Of a stretch of DNA of 35,351 bases, positions 16,103-24,408 are shown piece by piece; position 1 is the first letter of the stretch, and each line of letters begins with the position of its first letter. The DNA comes from DASQFU01 sp035632955 (GTDB lineage Bacteria; Eisenbacteria; RBG-16-71-46), in assembly GCA_035632955.1 (NCBI GenBank), contig DASQFU010000067.1, forward strand, positions 1 through 35,351, in the 5' to 3' direction. The notes beneath the pieces are model-generated. The model saw only the letters and a program-made list of their open reading frames with translations. It was not told the DNA's origin and searched no databases. The position numbers and the translations under genes are program-made.

Positions 16103-17308
16103 TCAGTAGTCCCAGCGCCCGGCGTCGTGGGGCGGCCAGTCGTGCTCGCCGAACCGCGCTCCGGCGACGCGCGCCATCGCGGAGAACACCGTCAGGTCGG
16201 CGGTGACGTTGCCCTCGAGCGAGCGCAGCGCTTCCTCGAGCACCAGCAGGCGCCGGCGAATCTCGCTCGGCGCGAGGCCCTCCGCCTGACGCCGGATCTC
16301 GGCCTCGCGGTCGCGATTGACCAACGCCTCGCGGGGCGCGCCGACCTTCGCGCGCAGCAGGTCGCGCAGCCACAGCTCGTGAAACTCGATCATGCGCCGC
16401 AAAGTCTCGCGACCCGTGCGGCCATAGTTCATGAAGCTCTGGGCGGCACGCCACAGACCGGCGCTGTCGCCGCGCAGGGCCGGCTCGAGCACGCTCAGCG
16501 CTTCGTCCCGGAGCCGGAGTGGCTCGCCGTCGCGCAGCACGAGCGCCCGGCCCAGGCTGCCGCTGGCCAGGGCTGCGAGCAGGAGCGCTTCCTTGGGCGG
16601 AATCGAGACGCGGCCTGCGAGGAACTCGGCCAGGGTGCTCTCCGGGATCGGCGCGAACCGCACCACCTGGCAGCGCGAACGAACCGTGGCCGGCAATCGC
16701 GCTGGCCTGGCGGTGGTGAGCACCCACACCGTGGACGCTCCCGGCTCTTCGATCGACTTGAGCAGCGCCGAGTACTGGTCTTCGCGCATGCGATCGGCAT
16801 CGCGCACGACGACCGCCCGGCGCGCCGCCTCGAACGGCGCATAGGCCAGCTCCCGCAACAGCTCACGCGTGAGCGAGAGCCGGATCGACGCGGCCTTCTC
16901 GTACGTGAACACGAACCACGGATCCTCGCGCACCGCGGCGAGGGTCTCCTGCACGGTCTCGTCCAGCTCGCGCTCCTCGCCCGAGACCGGGAACAGGAAC
17001 TTGAGGTCCGGGTGCTGGAGCTGGCGGCTCCTGGCGCAGCCGTCACAGACCCCGCAGGCCTCGTCGAGGCGGCCGGTCGGGGCCGGCGGCTCGCCGGTCG
17101 CGAACAAGTCCGGCCCGCTCGGCCGCCCACCGGGCGTGCGCTCGCACAGCATGGCGCGGGCGAACGCGAACGCGGCGGTTCCCTTGCCGACGCCGGCCGG
17201 GCCCTGGAACAGATAGGCATTCGCGTAACGGCCGCTCGCCACCACGCCCTGCAGAAAGGCGGTGGCCGCGGGTTGAGCCAGCAGCTCGGAGAGCCGGACG
17301 TCGATCAC
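16103..17308 (-). CDS. holB: DNA polymerase III delta' subunit
   Basis: AAA+ clamp-loader subunit that helps load the beta clamp during replication. The 401-residue protein has the Walker A sequence GPAGVGKGT (~residues 36-44) and a zinc-binding Cys set (C..CGVCDGC) before HPDLKF. The Walker B-like segment is VVVRDADRM, followed by the sensor-like ALLKSIEEP and WVLTT, and the Arg-finger region TVRSRCQVVRF. The C-terminal collar domain is typical. The full length and an intact P-loop leave open a gamma/tau-like paralogue, but size and context favour delta'. The GTG at 17308 gives MIDVRLSELL and has no clear Shine-Dalgarno sequence. Its position two genes before the PSP1 gene mirrors holB-yaaT of Firmicutes. 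Confidence 0.88.
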   Translation of the reverse strand: MIDVRLSELLAQPAATAFLQGVVASGRYANAYLFQGPAGVGKGTAAFAFARAMLCERTPGGRPSGPDLFATGEPPAPTGRLDEACGVCDGCARSRQLQHPDLKFLFPVSGEERELDETVQETLAAVREDPWFVFTYEKAASIRLSLTRELLRELAYAPFEAARRAVVVRDADRMREDQYSALLKSIEEPGASTVWVLTTARPARLPATVRSRCQVVRFAPIPESTLAEFLAGRVSIPPKEALLLAALASGSLGRALVLRDGEPLRLRDEALSVLEPALRGDSAGLWRAAQSFMNYGRTGRETLRRMIEFHELWLRDLLRAKVGAPREALVNRDREAEIRRQAEGLAPSEIRRRLLVLEEALRSLEGNVTADLTVFSAMARVAGARFGEHDWPPHDAGRWDY

Positions 17309-17358
17309 GGGGGCAACATACCGGCTCCGCGCGCGATGCGGAATGGGGAAGCCGCGTC

Positions 17359-17381
17359 GCGGCGCCGCCGAACGGCGCCGC
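17359..17381 (-). terminator. Hairpin at the end of the ftsEX-envC operon
   Basis: A perfect 9-bp stem GCGGCGCCG/CGGCGCCGC with loop CCGAA, extended by one C-G pair (17358/17382), begins 10 bases after the envC-like stop. No T-tract follows on the minus strand, so termination strength is uncertain. It separates this gene from holB. Confidence 0.45.
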
Positions 17382-17391
17382 GTGCCGGGCG

Positions 17392-18573
17392 CTACTGGAG
17401 CCAGGTCTCGGGATCGAGCGCCGAGGCGCCTCGCCGCACTTCGAAGTGGAGGATGGCTCCCTTCAGCGACCCGCTGTCGCCCGAACGCCCGATCGCCTGT
17501 CCCGCCGAAACCTCCTGTCCCACCGAGGCTTGAATCGCGGACAGATGGCCATAGAGCGTGTAGTAGCCGTCGCCGTGGTTCAGGATGATCATCTGGCCGT
17601 AGGTGCCGTAGTCCTCGCTGGTGTAGTCGACGCGGCCCTTGGCGACCGAGCGCACCGACGTGCCGATCGCGACGGAGATGTCGACGCCGTTGTTGAAGAT
17701 CTTGGTCTTGAAACGCGGGTGGATCTCCGGTCCGAAGCGTCCCACCAGCTCACCGCGCGCCGGCCACGCCAGCGCTCCCTGGCCCTTCGCGAAGTCGCCC
17801 GTGTAGGGCTGGGGCTCCCGGCCTCCGGCGCGCGCGCGCGCGGCCTCTTCGCGCCGCTTGGCTTCGAGTTGCGCGATCAGCCGCTTGACCGCTTGCGCGG
17901 TCTTTTCCAGCTCCGCGGCCGCGGCTTCGAAGGTGGCGCGCTGCGACTGGATGCCGCGCACCAGCGTCTGGCGCTCGCGACGCTGTTTGGCGAGCCGTTG
18001 ATTCTCGCTCGTGGTCTGGCGCGTCGTGCGCTCGACCTGCGTCAGGTGCCCCTCGAGGCGGCGCTCCAGCACCTCGACATGCTCCTTGCGGTCGCGCACG
18101 TCGTCCATCAGCAGCCGGTCCTGCTGCGCGATCATCAGCAGGTAGTCCCAGCGCGCCAGGAGCTGTGCGAACGATTCGGTCGAGAGCAGGAACTCGAGCT
18201 CGCGGGCGGGCCCGAACTTGTAGATCGCCCGCAACCGGCTCCGCAGTTGCCGGCGCCGTTCGGCCAGCGACTGCACGTTGCGCTGCAGGTCGACGCGGGT
18301 GACCTCGAGCTGCATGTCGAGGCTCTGTCGGCGCCGCCCGAGGTCGCGCAGGCGCTTGTTGGTGAGGTTCATCTGCCGCTCGGTGCGGCGCAGCCCGCCG
18401 AGCTCCTTGACCTCTTGCTTGCGCAGACGTCCGGCGGCCGCCTTGGTCTCGGCGGCCTGGCGCTCGATCTCTTGCAGCTCCCGGCGCTTCGCGGTCTCGA
18501 GGCTGTCCTGGGCCAGCGCCGCAGTCGCGACTCCGAGGGCGGCCGCCAGTGCCAGCGCCGCGCCGCGTTTCAC
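17392..18573 (-). CDS. envC: EnvC-like amidase activator, degenerate LytM/M23 domain
   Basis: A 393-residue periplasmic coiled-coil protein. It has a signal peptide (MKRGAALALAAALGVATAALAQ), a long heptad-rich coiled coil (~25-250) and a C-terminal LytM domain (~275-390). In E. coli, EnvC is recruited by FtsEX and activates septal amidases rather than cutting peptidoglycan itself. Here the first zinc-ligand motif HxGxD reads NNGVD, and the final HxH motif reads ILHFE. Two of four ligand positions (Asn, Ile) therefore look non-binding, which fits an activator rather than an enzyme. YGHLS is kept. The GTG at 18573 overlaps the ftsX stop (GTGA), indicating translational coupling. The symbol is by context; the protein is shorter in the coil than some homologues. 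Confidence 0.85.
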   Translation of the reverse strand: MKRGAALALAAALGVATAALAQDSLETAKRRELQEIERQAAETKAAAGRLRKQEVKELGGLRRTERQMNLTNKRLRDLGRRRQSLDMQLEVTRVDLQRNVQSLAERRRQLRSRLRAIYKFGPARELEFLLSTESFAQLLARWDYLLMIAQQDRLLMDDVRDRKEHVEVLERRLEGHLTQVERTTRQTTSENQRLAKQRRERQTLVRGIQSQRATFEAAAAELEKTAQAVKRLIAQLEAKRREEAARARAGGREPQPYTGDFAKGQGALAWPARGELVGRFGPEIHPRFKTKIFNNGVDISVAIGTSVRSVAKGRVDYTSEDYGTYGQMIILNHGDGYYTLYGHLSAIQASVGQEVSAGQAIGRSGDSGSLKGAILHFEVRRGASALDPETWLQ

Positions 18574-19427
18574 GGACCGACCGCGCGCAGCACCCGGGAC
18601 AGCGCCAGCGTGGCGGCCAGCCAGGCCAGCGCCACGGTCACGGCCACGAACGCCAGCGCCCAAGACGCAGGAAAGAACGCCATGCTGAACACCTTGGCAC
18701 TCATGGCTTGCTGGAGCGCGAACAACACCGCGAGCGCCGCGACCGCCGAGAGCAGCGCCTCGAACACCGCTTCGACGACGAACGGCGAGGCGATGAATCC
18801 ATCGGTCGCCCCGAGCCGGCTCATGATCTCGACCTGGAGCCGCCGCGCCAGCACCGTCAGCCGGATCGTGTTGTAGATCACGAACATGATCGCGAGCGCG
18901 ACGACGATGCCGACCGCCAGCGTCCCGCGCAGCAAGCCCTCGCGTACCTGATCGAGCCGCTGCACCCACTCGGCGCCGTAGCGGACGTCCTCGACTTCCG
19001 GGAACTGGGAGACCTGGTTTGCCGCCACCGCCATCGCCTCGTGATTGAGCAGCTCGGGTTTCAGCCGGACCCGCAGCGAGGCCGGAAGCGGGTTGTCGTC
19101 CACCGACTCGAGCAGCTCCGGATCGCCGATCTGCTGCTGGAACTCCTTCCACGCCTGTTCCTTCGTGACGTAGGCGGCGGTGCCGTAGAGATCGTTGAGC
19201 CGGCCGATCAGGACGTCGCGCTGTGAAGGCGTCACGTCGTCGCGCAGATACACGACCATCTCGCGCCGATCGCCGATGGTCGCGAGCGCGTGCTCGGCGT
19301 TGTGGGTCAGGAGCAGGAAGACGCCGGAGAGCGTCAGCGCCGCCGTCAGCGACAGGATCGCGGTGTACGCGAGCCCACGGTGATGCCGGAACGAGCGGCT
19401 CGCCTCGCGCAGATAGAACAGGTGCAT
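18570..19427 (-). CDS. ftsX: Cell-division ABC permease FtsX
   Basis: A 285-residue membrane subunit of the FtsEX complex that relays cytoplasmic ATP hydrolysis to periplasmic peptidoglycan hydrolase activation. It has a cytoplasmic N-terminus (MHLFYLREASRSFRHHRG), TM1 (~20-42) and a periplasmic domain (~43-170) with VYLRDDVTPSQRD and the VEDVRYGAEWVQRL region. The C-terminal membrane block of three helices contains YNTIRLTVLARRLQVEIM and RLGATDGFIASPF, the typical FtsX signature. The ATG at 19427 shares one base with the ftsE stop (TGATG), and its own stop overlaps the next start, so ftsE-ftsX-envC is a tightly coupled unit. Confidence 0.94.
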   Translation of the reverse strand: MHLFYLREASRSFRHHRGLAYTAILSLTAALTLSGVFLLLTHNAEHALATIGDRREMVVYLRDDVTPSQRDVLIGRLNDLYGTAAYVTKEQAWKEFQQQIGDPELLESVDDNPLPASLRVRLKPELLNHEAMAVAANQVSQFPEVEDVRYGAEWVQRLDQVREGLLRGTLAVGIVVALAIMFVIYNTIRLTVLARRLQVEIMSRLGATDGFIASPFVVEAVFEALLSAVAALAVLFALQQAMSAKVFSMAFFPASWALAFVAVTVALAWLAATLALSRVLRAVGP

Positions 19428-20182
19428 CACGCGCCTTCCCTGCCCGGGCCGGGCGCGGCGGCGGGCGACGTCTCTTGGGTGCCGGTCACCAGACTCTCGG
19501 GGCTCGTGAGTACGCTGCCGGGTGGCGAGATGCCCGTCAGCCGTCCGTCCTCGAGATGCAGCACGCGGGCCGGCAGGGCTTCGGCGACTTCGTGTCGCGT
19601 CGTGACTAGCAGCAACGCGGCGCCCTCGGAGTGAATGCGCCGCAGCAGCGTCAGGATCTCGTCCGTGCTCTTGCGCTCGAGCGCGCCGGTCGGCTCGTCG
19701 GCGAGAATCACCGCCGGGCGGTTGACGATCGCGCGTGCGATCGCCGCGCGCTGCTTCTCGCCCGCGGACAGCTCGGCCGGGAACGCGCCCTGCTTGAGCT
19801 GGAGCCCGACTTCTTCGAGCGCGTACATGACGCGCGGGATGACTTCCTCGTCGGCGAACCGTCCGGCGATCCGCACCGCCAGCGCCACGTTCTCGAACAC
19901 CGTGCGGTCGTTGAGAAGCCGGAAGTCCTCGTAGATGATGCCGAGGGTGCGCCGCAGCAGAGCGCGGTGGGAGCGCCGCAAACGGCCGCTCTGGAAGGTT
20001 CCGACCATGACGCTGCCCGTGGTGGGCTGGGTCTCGTGGGTGATGAGGCGGAGCAGGGTGGTCTTGCCGGAGCCGCTGTGGCCGAGCGCGACGACGCACT
20101 CCGCTTCGTCCATTTCCCACGAAACGGAGTCGAGCGCCAGGCGCTCTCCGTAGCGCTTGGTGACCTGCTCGAACGAGATCAT
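19427..20182 (-). CDS. ftsE: Cell-division ABC ATPase FtsE
   Basis: A 251-residue ATPase of the FtsEX complex. Walker A is GHSGSGKTT (34-42), the signature is LSAGEKQRAAIARA, Walker B is VILADEPTGAL, and the switch His is in TTRHE. Two deviations are visible. The Q-loop, usually FQDF/FQDH, reads YEDFRLLNDRTV (Gln to Glu), and the signature has SAGE instead of SGGE. A 40-residue C-terminal tail (SPPGSVLTSPESLV onward) is longer than usual and Pro/Ser-rich. The ATG at 20182 gives MISFEQVTKRYG; a GTG three codons upstream is possible. No strong Shine-Dalgarno sequence precedes it. The S4-domain gene lies 61 bases upstream on the same strand. Confidence 0.94.
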   Translation of the reverse strand: MISFEQVTKRYGERLALDSVSWEMDEAECVVALGHSGSGKTTLLRLITHETQPTTGSVMVGTFQSGRLRRSHRALLRRTLGIIYEDFRLLNDRTVFENVALAVRIAGRFADEEVIPRVMYALEEVGLQLKQGAFPAELSAGEKQRAAIARAIVNRPAVILADEPTGALERKSTDEILTLLRRIHSEGAALLLVTTRHEVAEALPARVLHLEDGRLTGISPPGSVLTSPESLVTGTQETSPAAAPGPGREGA

Positions 20183-20243
20183 CGCGAGCACGTTAACAGA
20201 GGTTCCGGAACGCGCTCAACGGCCCCCGCCGGAGACGCACCCC

Positions 20244-20495
20244 TCAGGGCGAGTCGATCTCGCGCACCAGCGCACGGGCTGCGTCGCGACTGAGCGAGGT
20301 GCGCGGCAACTCCAACACCTCGAGCACCCGCGGGCCGGCGGACGAAGCGAGGGTCACTCGATCGCCCGGCCGCACGCCGTGGCTCGGCTTGACCATGGCG
20401 CCGTTCAGCAACGCCTGGCCGTCCTGGATCGCGGTGCTCGCCTGGGAGCGGCTCTTGAATAGCCGTAGCGCGTGGAGCGCGAGGTCGAATCGCAT
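20244..20495 (-). CDS. Small S4-domain RNA-binding protein
   Basis: An 83-residue protein that is essentially one S4 RNA-binding fold: MRFDLALHALRLFKSRSQA, then DGQALLNGAMVKPSHGVRPGDRVTL. Stand-alone S4 proteins such as Hsp15 and RqcP bind ribosomal RNA and help recycle blocked 50S subunits carrying peptidyl-tRNA. The sequence fits that family, but which member it is cannot be decided. The ATG at 20495 is 29 bases after the surA stop on the same strand, so co-transcription with surA is likely. Confidence 0.85.
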   Translation of the reverse strand: MRFDLALHALRLFKSRSQASTAIQDGQALLNGAMVKPSHGVRPGDRVTLASSAGPRVLEVLELPRTSLSRDAARALVREIDSP

Positions 20496-20524
20496 CGCGG
20501 AGGCGGGCGCCGCGCCGGCGCCGC

Positions 20525-21871
20525 TCAGGACTTACGGATCTCGATGTGCGCTTTGGCGCGCAGTCCCTTGACCCACTCCTGATAGCGGTCGCGGAACTGC
20601 ATCTGAGCGACCACTTCGGGCAGCTCGTCTTTGATCTCCTCGAGCGTGTACTGGCGCTCCGGTTTGCGGTCGGTGACCTTGAAGATGTTGAACCCCGCCG
20701 GGTTCATCAGCGGCTCGCTGATCTTCCCGATCGCGAGCGAATCGAGTCCCGCGCGGATCGCGGGCTGCAGGGTGCCGAGCGACAGGAACCCGAGGTCTCC
20801 GTCTTCGCTCTTGGCGCCCTGGTACTTGCTGTGCCGCTTGACCAGCGTGACGAAGTCGGTACCCTTGGTCGCCTGCTCGCGGATCCGCACGGCAACCTTG
20901 CGCGAACGCTCGATGTCGGCTTCGGTGAGCGGCACCCGGATCAGGATATGGCGTACGTGTGCCTCGAGCGCCGGACGGCCTTCGCGATCCAGGCTGTCGC
21001 GCCCGGCGCGCGTCTTGACGGTGTCACGCTCGATGACTTCCAGCAGGTGCCACCCGTAACCGGTGCGCAGCGGCTCGCTGACCTGGCCGGTCTTCATTTC
21101 GAACACGGCCTTCTCGAACGCCGGGTCCATCGCACCCCGACCCACGAACCCGAGGTCGCCCCCGGAGCGCGCCGAGCTCTGATCCTCTGAGACCTCGCCC
21201 GCCACCTTCGCGAACTTCTCGCCGGCGAGGATGCGCTTGCGGGCGGCGGCCACGCGAGCTTTCGCCTGCGCCGACACCGCCGAGTCCGGCTCGACCGGAA
21301 TCTGGATCACCAAGACCCGAACTTCGGGCGGCACGCGGGGGAACTTGTCCTTGTTCGCGTTGAAATAGACTTCCGCTTCGGTCTGGGTCGGCGACTTGCG
21401 CACGAACTGCTTCTGGACGAGCCGCTGGGCGAGCATCTGGCGCCGCACTTCGCTGCGATACTTCTCGCGCAGCTTCTCTTCGGTCATGTTCTCGCGCCGC
21501 AACTGCTCCACGTAGTCGGCCCCGAGTCGCTCCTTGGCGGAACGGATCGCCTCGTCGACCTCTTTGTTCACCTCCGCGTCGGGGACGGTCACGCCCTGGC
21601 GTTTGGCCTCCGCGACGATCAGCTTTTCCTCGATCATCTGATCCAGGATCTGCTCGCGCAGCGTGTCGACGACCGTCGAGTCGGTCGGCATCTGGTTGCG
21701 GAGCAGGAACAGATAGAGCTGCTCTTCGACGTCGCTGCGTAGCACCACCTCGTCGTTGACCACGGCGGCGATCCCATCGAGCATCTGGGATTGCGGCTTG
21801 GTCTGGGCATGGACGGCGCCGGCGCCGAGCATCAACAGCGACGCCAGAACCACGGACCGAAAAACCTTCAC
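20525..21871 (-). CDS. surA: SurA-like periplasmic peptidyl-prolyl isomerase/chaperone
   Basis: A 448-residue periplasmic chaperone for outer-membrane proteins. A signal peptide (VKVFRSVVLASLLMLGAGAVHAQ) precedes a SurA N-terminal helical domain (DGIAAVVNDEVVLRSDVE). Two parvulin domains follow at ~160-275 and ~300-410. The first has VRVLVIQI where an active parvulin has HIL; the second has VRHILIRV (His ~307). This suggests, as in E. coli SurA, that only the second is catalytic. Both have the GGDLGF/DGDLGFLS loop. The GTG at 21871 is chosen for its strong GGAGGA site 6 bases upstream and the signal peptide. The gene starts the 15-kb minus-strand run, with the divergent kinase gene upstream. 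Confidence 0.92.
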   Translation of the reverse strand: MKVFRSVVLASLLMLGAGAVHAQTKPQSQMLDGIAAVVNDEVVLRSDVEEQLYLFLLRNQMPTDSTVVDTLREQILDQMIEEKLIVAEAKRQGVTVPDAEVNKEVDEAIRSAKERLGADYVEQLRRENMTEEKLREKYRSEVRRQMLAQRLVQKQFVRKSPTQTEAEVYFNANKDKFPRVPPEVRVLVIQIPVEPDSAVSAQAKARVAAARKRILAGEKFAKVAGEVSEDQSSARSGGDLGFVGRGAMDPAFEKAVFEMKTGQVSEPLRTGYGWHLLEVIERDTVKTRAGRDSLDREGRPALEAHVRHILIRVPLTEADIERSRKVAVRIREQATKGTDFVTLVKRHSKYQGAKSEDGDLGFLSLGTLQPAIRAGLDSLAIGKISEPLMNPAGFNIFKVTDRKPERQYTLEEIKDELPEVVAQMQFRDRYQEWVKGLRAKAHIEIRKS

Positions 21872-22233
21872 AGGACTTCCTCCATAAGAGCAATACGGCG
21901 CCGCCGAGCATTCCGGCCCGCGCCGCAATCGATTTGACCGAGTCGTGACCTGGGCAACCCCTACGCGAAGTGGCGACGCAGTATAGCGACAGGTCCCATG
22001 ACGGCCACAAGCAATTTGGCTGCCGCCTGCGACCTCGCCACATGCGTGCGCACGCAACCGCCGGGCTTGCGCCGGTGTGCCGGTTGCGCCGCGCTCGTCG
22101 CCGGCCGGCCGCGCCGGTCCGGGGCGGCGACGTTCCACGGCCGATGCCGGATTACACTAATGGGTCCGATGCCCTCGTTCGAGTCGACCCCGCCGTTGGA
22201 GCGCCGGGCGGGCCTGTGGGAAATTCAGCGTCC
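21872..22233. other. Divergent intergenic region surA / LytS-type kinase
   Basis: A 362-base region between two divergent starts. It carries a likely surA -10 (TATACT, minus strand, 21978-21983). On the plus strand a TACACT lies at 22152-22157. An in-frame ATG at 22144 could extend the kinase by 30 residues, but the predicted extra residues (PDYTNGSDALVRV) do not look like a signal or domain. I see no RNA gene. Confidence 0.5.
21978..21983 (-). promoter_or_regulatory. Possible -10 box for surA
   Basis: TATACT on the minus strand, in the context CGCTATACTGC, is similar to the box before metG. It lies ~107 bases before the surA GTG. TTGTGG lies 19 bases upstream, too far for a strong -35. Confidence 0.3.
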
Positions 22234-24408
22234 ATGAAGCCCGGACCTCGCGCCCGCCGCGCGCTCGCGGTGGCCGCCGTGCTGTTCACGCTGGCGGTGC
22301 TGGTGCCGCGGGTGCTGACGCACACGCCCTACGCGCGTCTCGGCGTTTCGCTCGATTACCGGCGGGACAACAGCGCCCCGGTCGTCGTCCAGGTCCTCGG
22401 CCCGCCGGCGGAAGGACTGCTCAAAGTCGGCGATCGTCTGATCTCGGTCGACGGCGTCGGATTCAACAGCCCGATCCTGCGTCCCGGTGTCCAACGCCCC
22501 GGCTTGCCGCGCGGCCCGTTCACGCTGCGCGTGGAGCGGTCGGATTTCCGCTTCGACGTCGTCGTGCCGCCGGTCCGGCTCTCGGCGTGGCAGCGCATCC
22601 GCATCCTGATGCTGCCGCTCGGCGCCGTCGTCGCCGCACCGCTCGCCGCGTTCGCGCTCGTGTGGCGCCGTCCCGATCTCCGCACGGCCTGGGTGTTCCT
22701 GTGGTTCGCGAGCCTGCAAGCCGTCTCGGTCGTGCACCAGATCTACAGCCATCCCGAGTTCGAGTCGATCGGAGCCTTCCGCTTCTACCTCGGCGCTTAC
22801 GGCTGGCTCGTGTGCTGGATGCCGGCCGCCTTCCTCCATTTCATGGCGGTGTTCCCGCGTCCGCGCTCGCCGCAATGGCGCTGGCGGAAGCTCGTGATCG
22901 CGCTGGTGGCGATCGCGTATCTCGCGCCGGTCTATTTCGTGGCACGCCTGGTCGCGACCGGCGTTCGGCCCGAGCAGCCGTTCATGATCTTCGACACGAT
23001 CTGCGTGCTGCTCGGCGTGGCATTACTGATCGAGCGTTACGGGCTCGCAGGCCGCGGCGACTGGCAACCGTCGAAGAGCCAGCGCGCGCTCGGGCTCGCG
23101 GTCGCCGGCCTGCTGCTGATCGCCGGCACGCTGAGCTGGATCCTCGAGAACGAGAGCATCACTCCGCTGGCACAGTTCCCGTTGCTGCGCGTCATCGTGC
23201 CGCTGATCGGCATCAGCTCGTTGCTGACCCCGTTGGCGATGGCGTTCCTGATCGCGCGCGATCCGATCTTCGATCCGCGGCGCATCCTCGCTCGCGGTCT
23301 GCCCTACGCGCTGCTCTCCGGCGTGATCGCCGCGCTCTATCTCGTGATCGTGCTCATGGGGCAGCGTTTGTTCGCCGCGGTGACCGGCGAGGAAGCCATC
23401 GTGTTCAGCGTCGTCGCGGCGCTGATCGTCGCGTTCGTGTTCGCGCCGCTGCGGGAACGCGTGCAGCTCGGGCTCGATCGGTTGTTTCGGCGCGACCCGC
23501 GCATGGTGCGCGCGGCGCTCGATCAAGCCGGACGCGAGCTGCTCGGGGCGCTGGACGGCGCGGAAGTGCGCGCTTCGGTGGAAGCGGGCCTGACGCGGGG
23601 GCTCGGGCGGCCGGTGGGCGTGCTCTGGCCGGAGCACGGAGCGCCCCGGCTGGCGCCGGGCGAGGATCCGGGCGAGGACGCACGCTCGGCGGTCGAGAAT
23701 CTGCTCAACCTGGCGGGCATCCGGCTCGAGAATCTGGCGCTCACCGAAGAGCGCGCGGGCGTCGAGCGCCATGCGGTCGAGCTGCGCGAGGCGGCGACCC
23801 GCGCCGAGCTGCGCGCGCTGCACGCGCAAGTGCAGCCCCATTTCCTCTTCAACGCGCTCAACACGCTCTCGTATCTGATCGAGACCGATCCACCCGCGGC
23901 GCAGCGTTTCGTCGAGCGGCTCGCCGACATGTTGCGCTACACCGTCGAAGCGGGAGAGCGACCCCACACGCTGCTCGGCGACGAGATCGCGTTCGTCGAG
24001 GACTACCTCGGGGTCGCGCGCGAGCGTTACGAGGGCGAGCTGCGCTTCGAGTATCGCGGCCCGCGCGACCTACTCTCGGCCTGCGTACCGCCGCTGCTGC
24101 TGCAGCCGCTGGTCGAGAACAGCCTCAAGCACGGACTGCCTCCGGGGACGGCGCGCCTGCGCTTGACGCTGGACGCGAGTCGCGAGAACGGCTGGCTCAC
24201 GCTGCGATTCGCTGACGACGGCCAGCCGTCGGGCAACGGCTCGGGACTGGGCGTCGGGCTCGAGAACCTGGAGCAGCGCGTCCGCCGTTTCGCCGGAGTG
24301 GATGCCGAAGTTGAAGCCGGGCCGACGGACGGCCGCGGATTCGCCGTTTCGTTGCGCTGGCGCGAGACCGCGACCGAGCCGGAACGAGAGCGGGAGATGA
24401 CTAAATGA
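22234..24408 (+). CDS. PDZ-membrane LytS-type sensor histidine kinase
   Basis: A 724-residue membrane kinase. Order: an N-terminal TM (~9-25), a PDZ-like domain (~34-112, PPAEGLLKVGDRLISVDG), then a multi-helix membrane region (~120-410). That region contains LVWRRPDLRTAWVF (142-155) and FLHFMAVFPRPR (200-211). A cytoplasmic linker ends in LRERVQLGLDRLFRR, followed by a GAF-like stretch. The His_kinase (PF06580) motif is VQPHFLFNALNTLSYL (His ~535), and the ATPase has VENSLKHGL, FADDG and GSGLGVGLENL. The ATG at 22234 was chosen because it starts just before the first helix; its ribosome site (GGGA) is weak. Its stop overlaps the start of the LytTR regulator (ATGA), so the two form a two-component pair. 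The signal is unknown. Confidence 0.92.
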   Translation: MKPGPRARRALAVAAVLFTLAVLVPRVLTHTPYARLGVSLDYRRDNSAPVVVQVLGPPAEGLLKVGDRLISVDGVGFNSPILRPGVQRPGLPRGPFTLRVERSDFRFDVVVPPVRLSAWQRIRILMLPLGAVVAAPLAAFALVWRRPDLRTAWVFLWFASLQAVSVVHQIYSHPEFESIGAFRFYLGAYGWLVCWMPAAFLHFMAVFPRPRSPQWRWRKLVIALVAIAYLAPVYFVARLVATGVRPEQPFMIFDTICVLLGVALLIERYGLAGRGDWQPSKSQRALGLAVAGLLLIAGTLSWILENESITPLAQFPLLRVIVPLIGISSLLTPLAMAFLIARDPIFDPRRILARGLPYALLSGVIAALYLVIVLMGQRLFAAVTGEEAIVFSVVAALIVAFVFAPLRERVQLGLDRLFRRDPRMVRAALDQAGRELLGALDGAEVRASVEAGLTRGLGRPVGVLWPEHGAPRLAPGEDPGEDARSAVENLLNLAGIRLENLALTEERAGVERHAVELREAATRAELRALHAQVQPHFLFNALNTLSYLIETDPPAAQRFVERLADMLRYTVEAGERPHTLLGDEIAFVEDYLGVARERYEGELRFEYRGPRDLLSACVPPLLLQPLVENSLKHGLPPGTARLRLTLDASRENGWLTLRFADDGQPSGNGSGLGVGLENLEQRVRRFAGVDAEVEAGPTDGRGFAVSLRWRETATEPEREREMTK

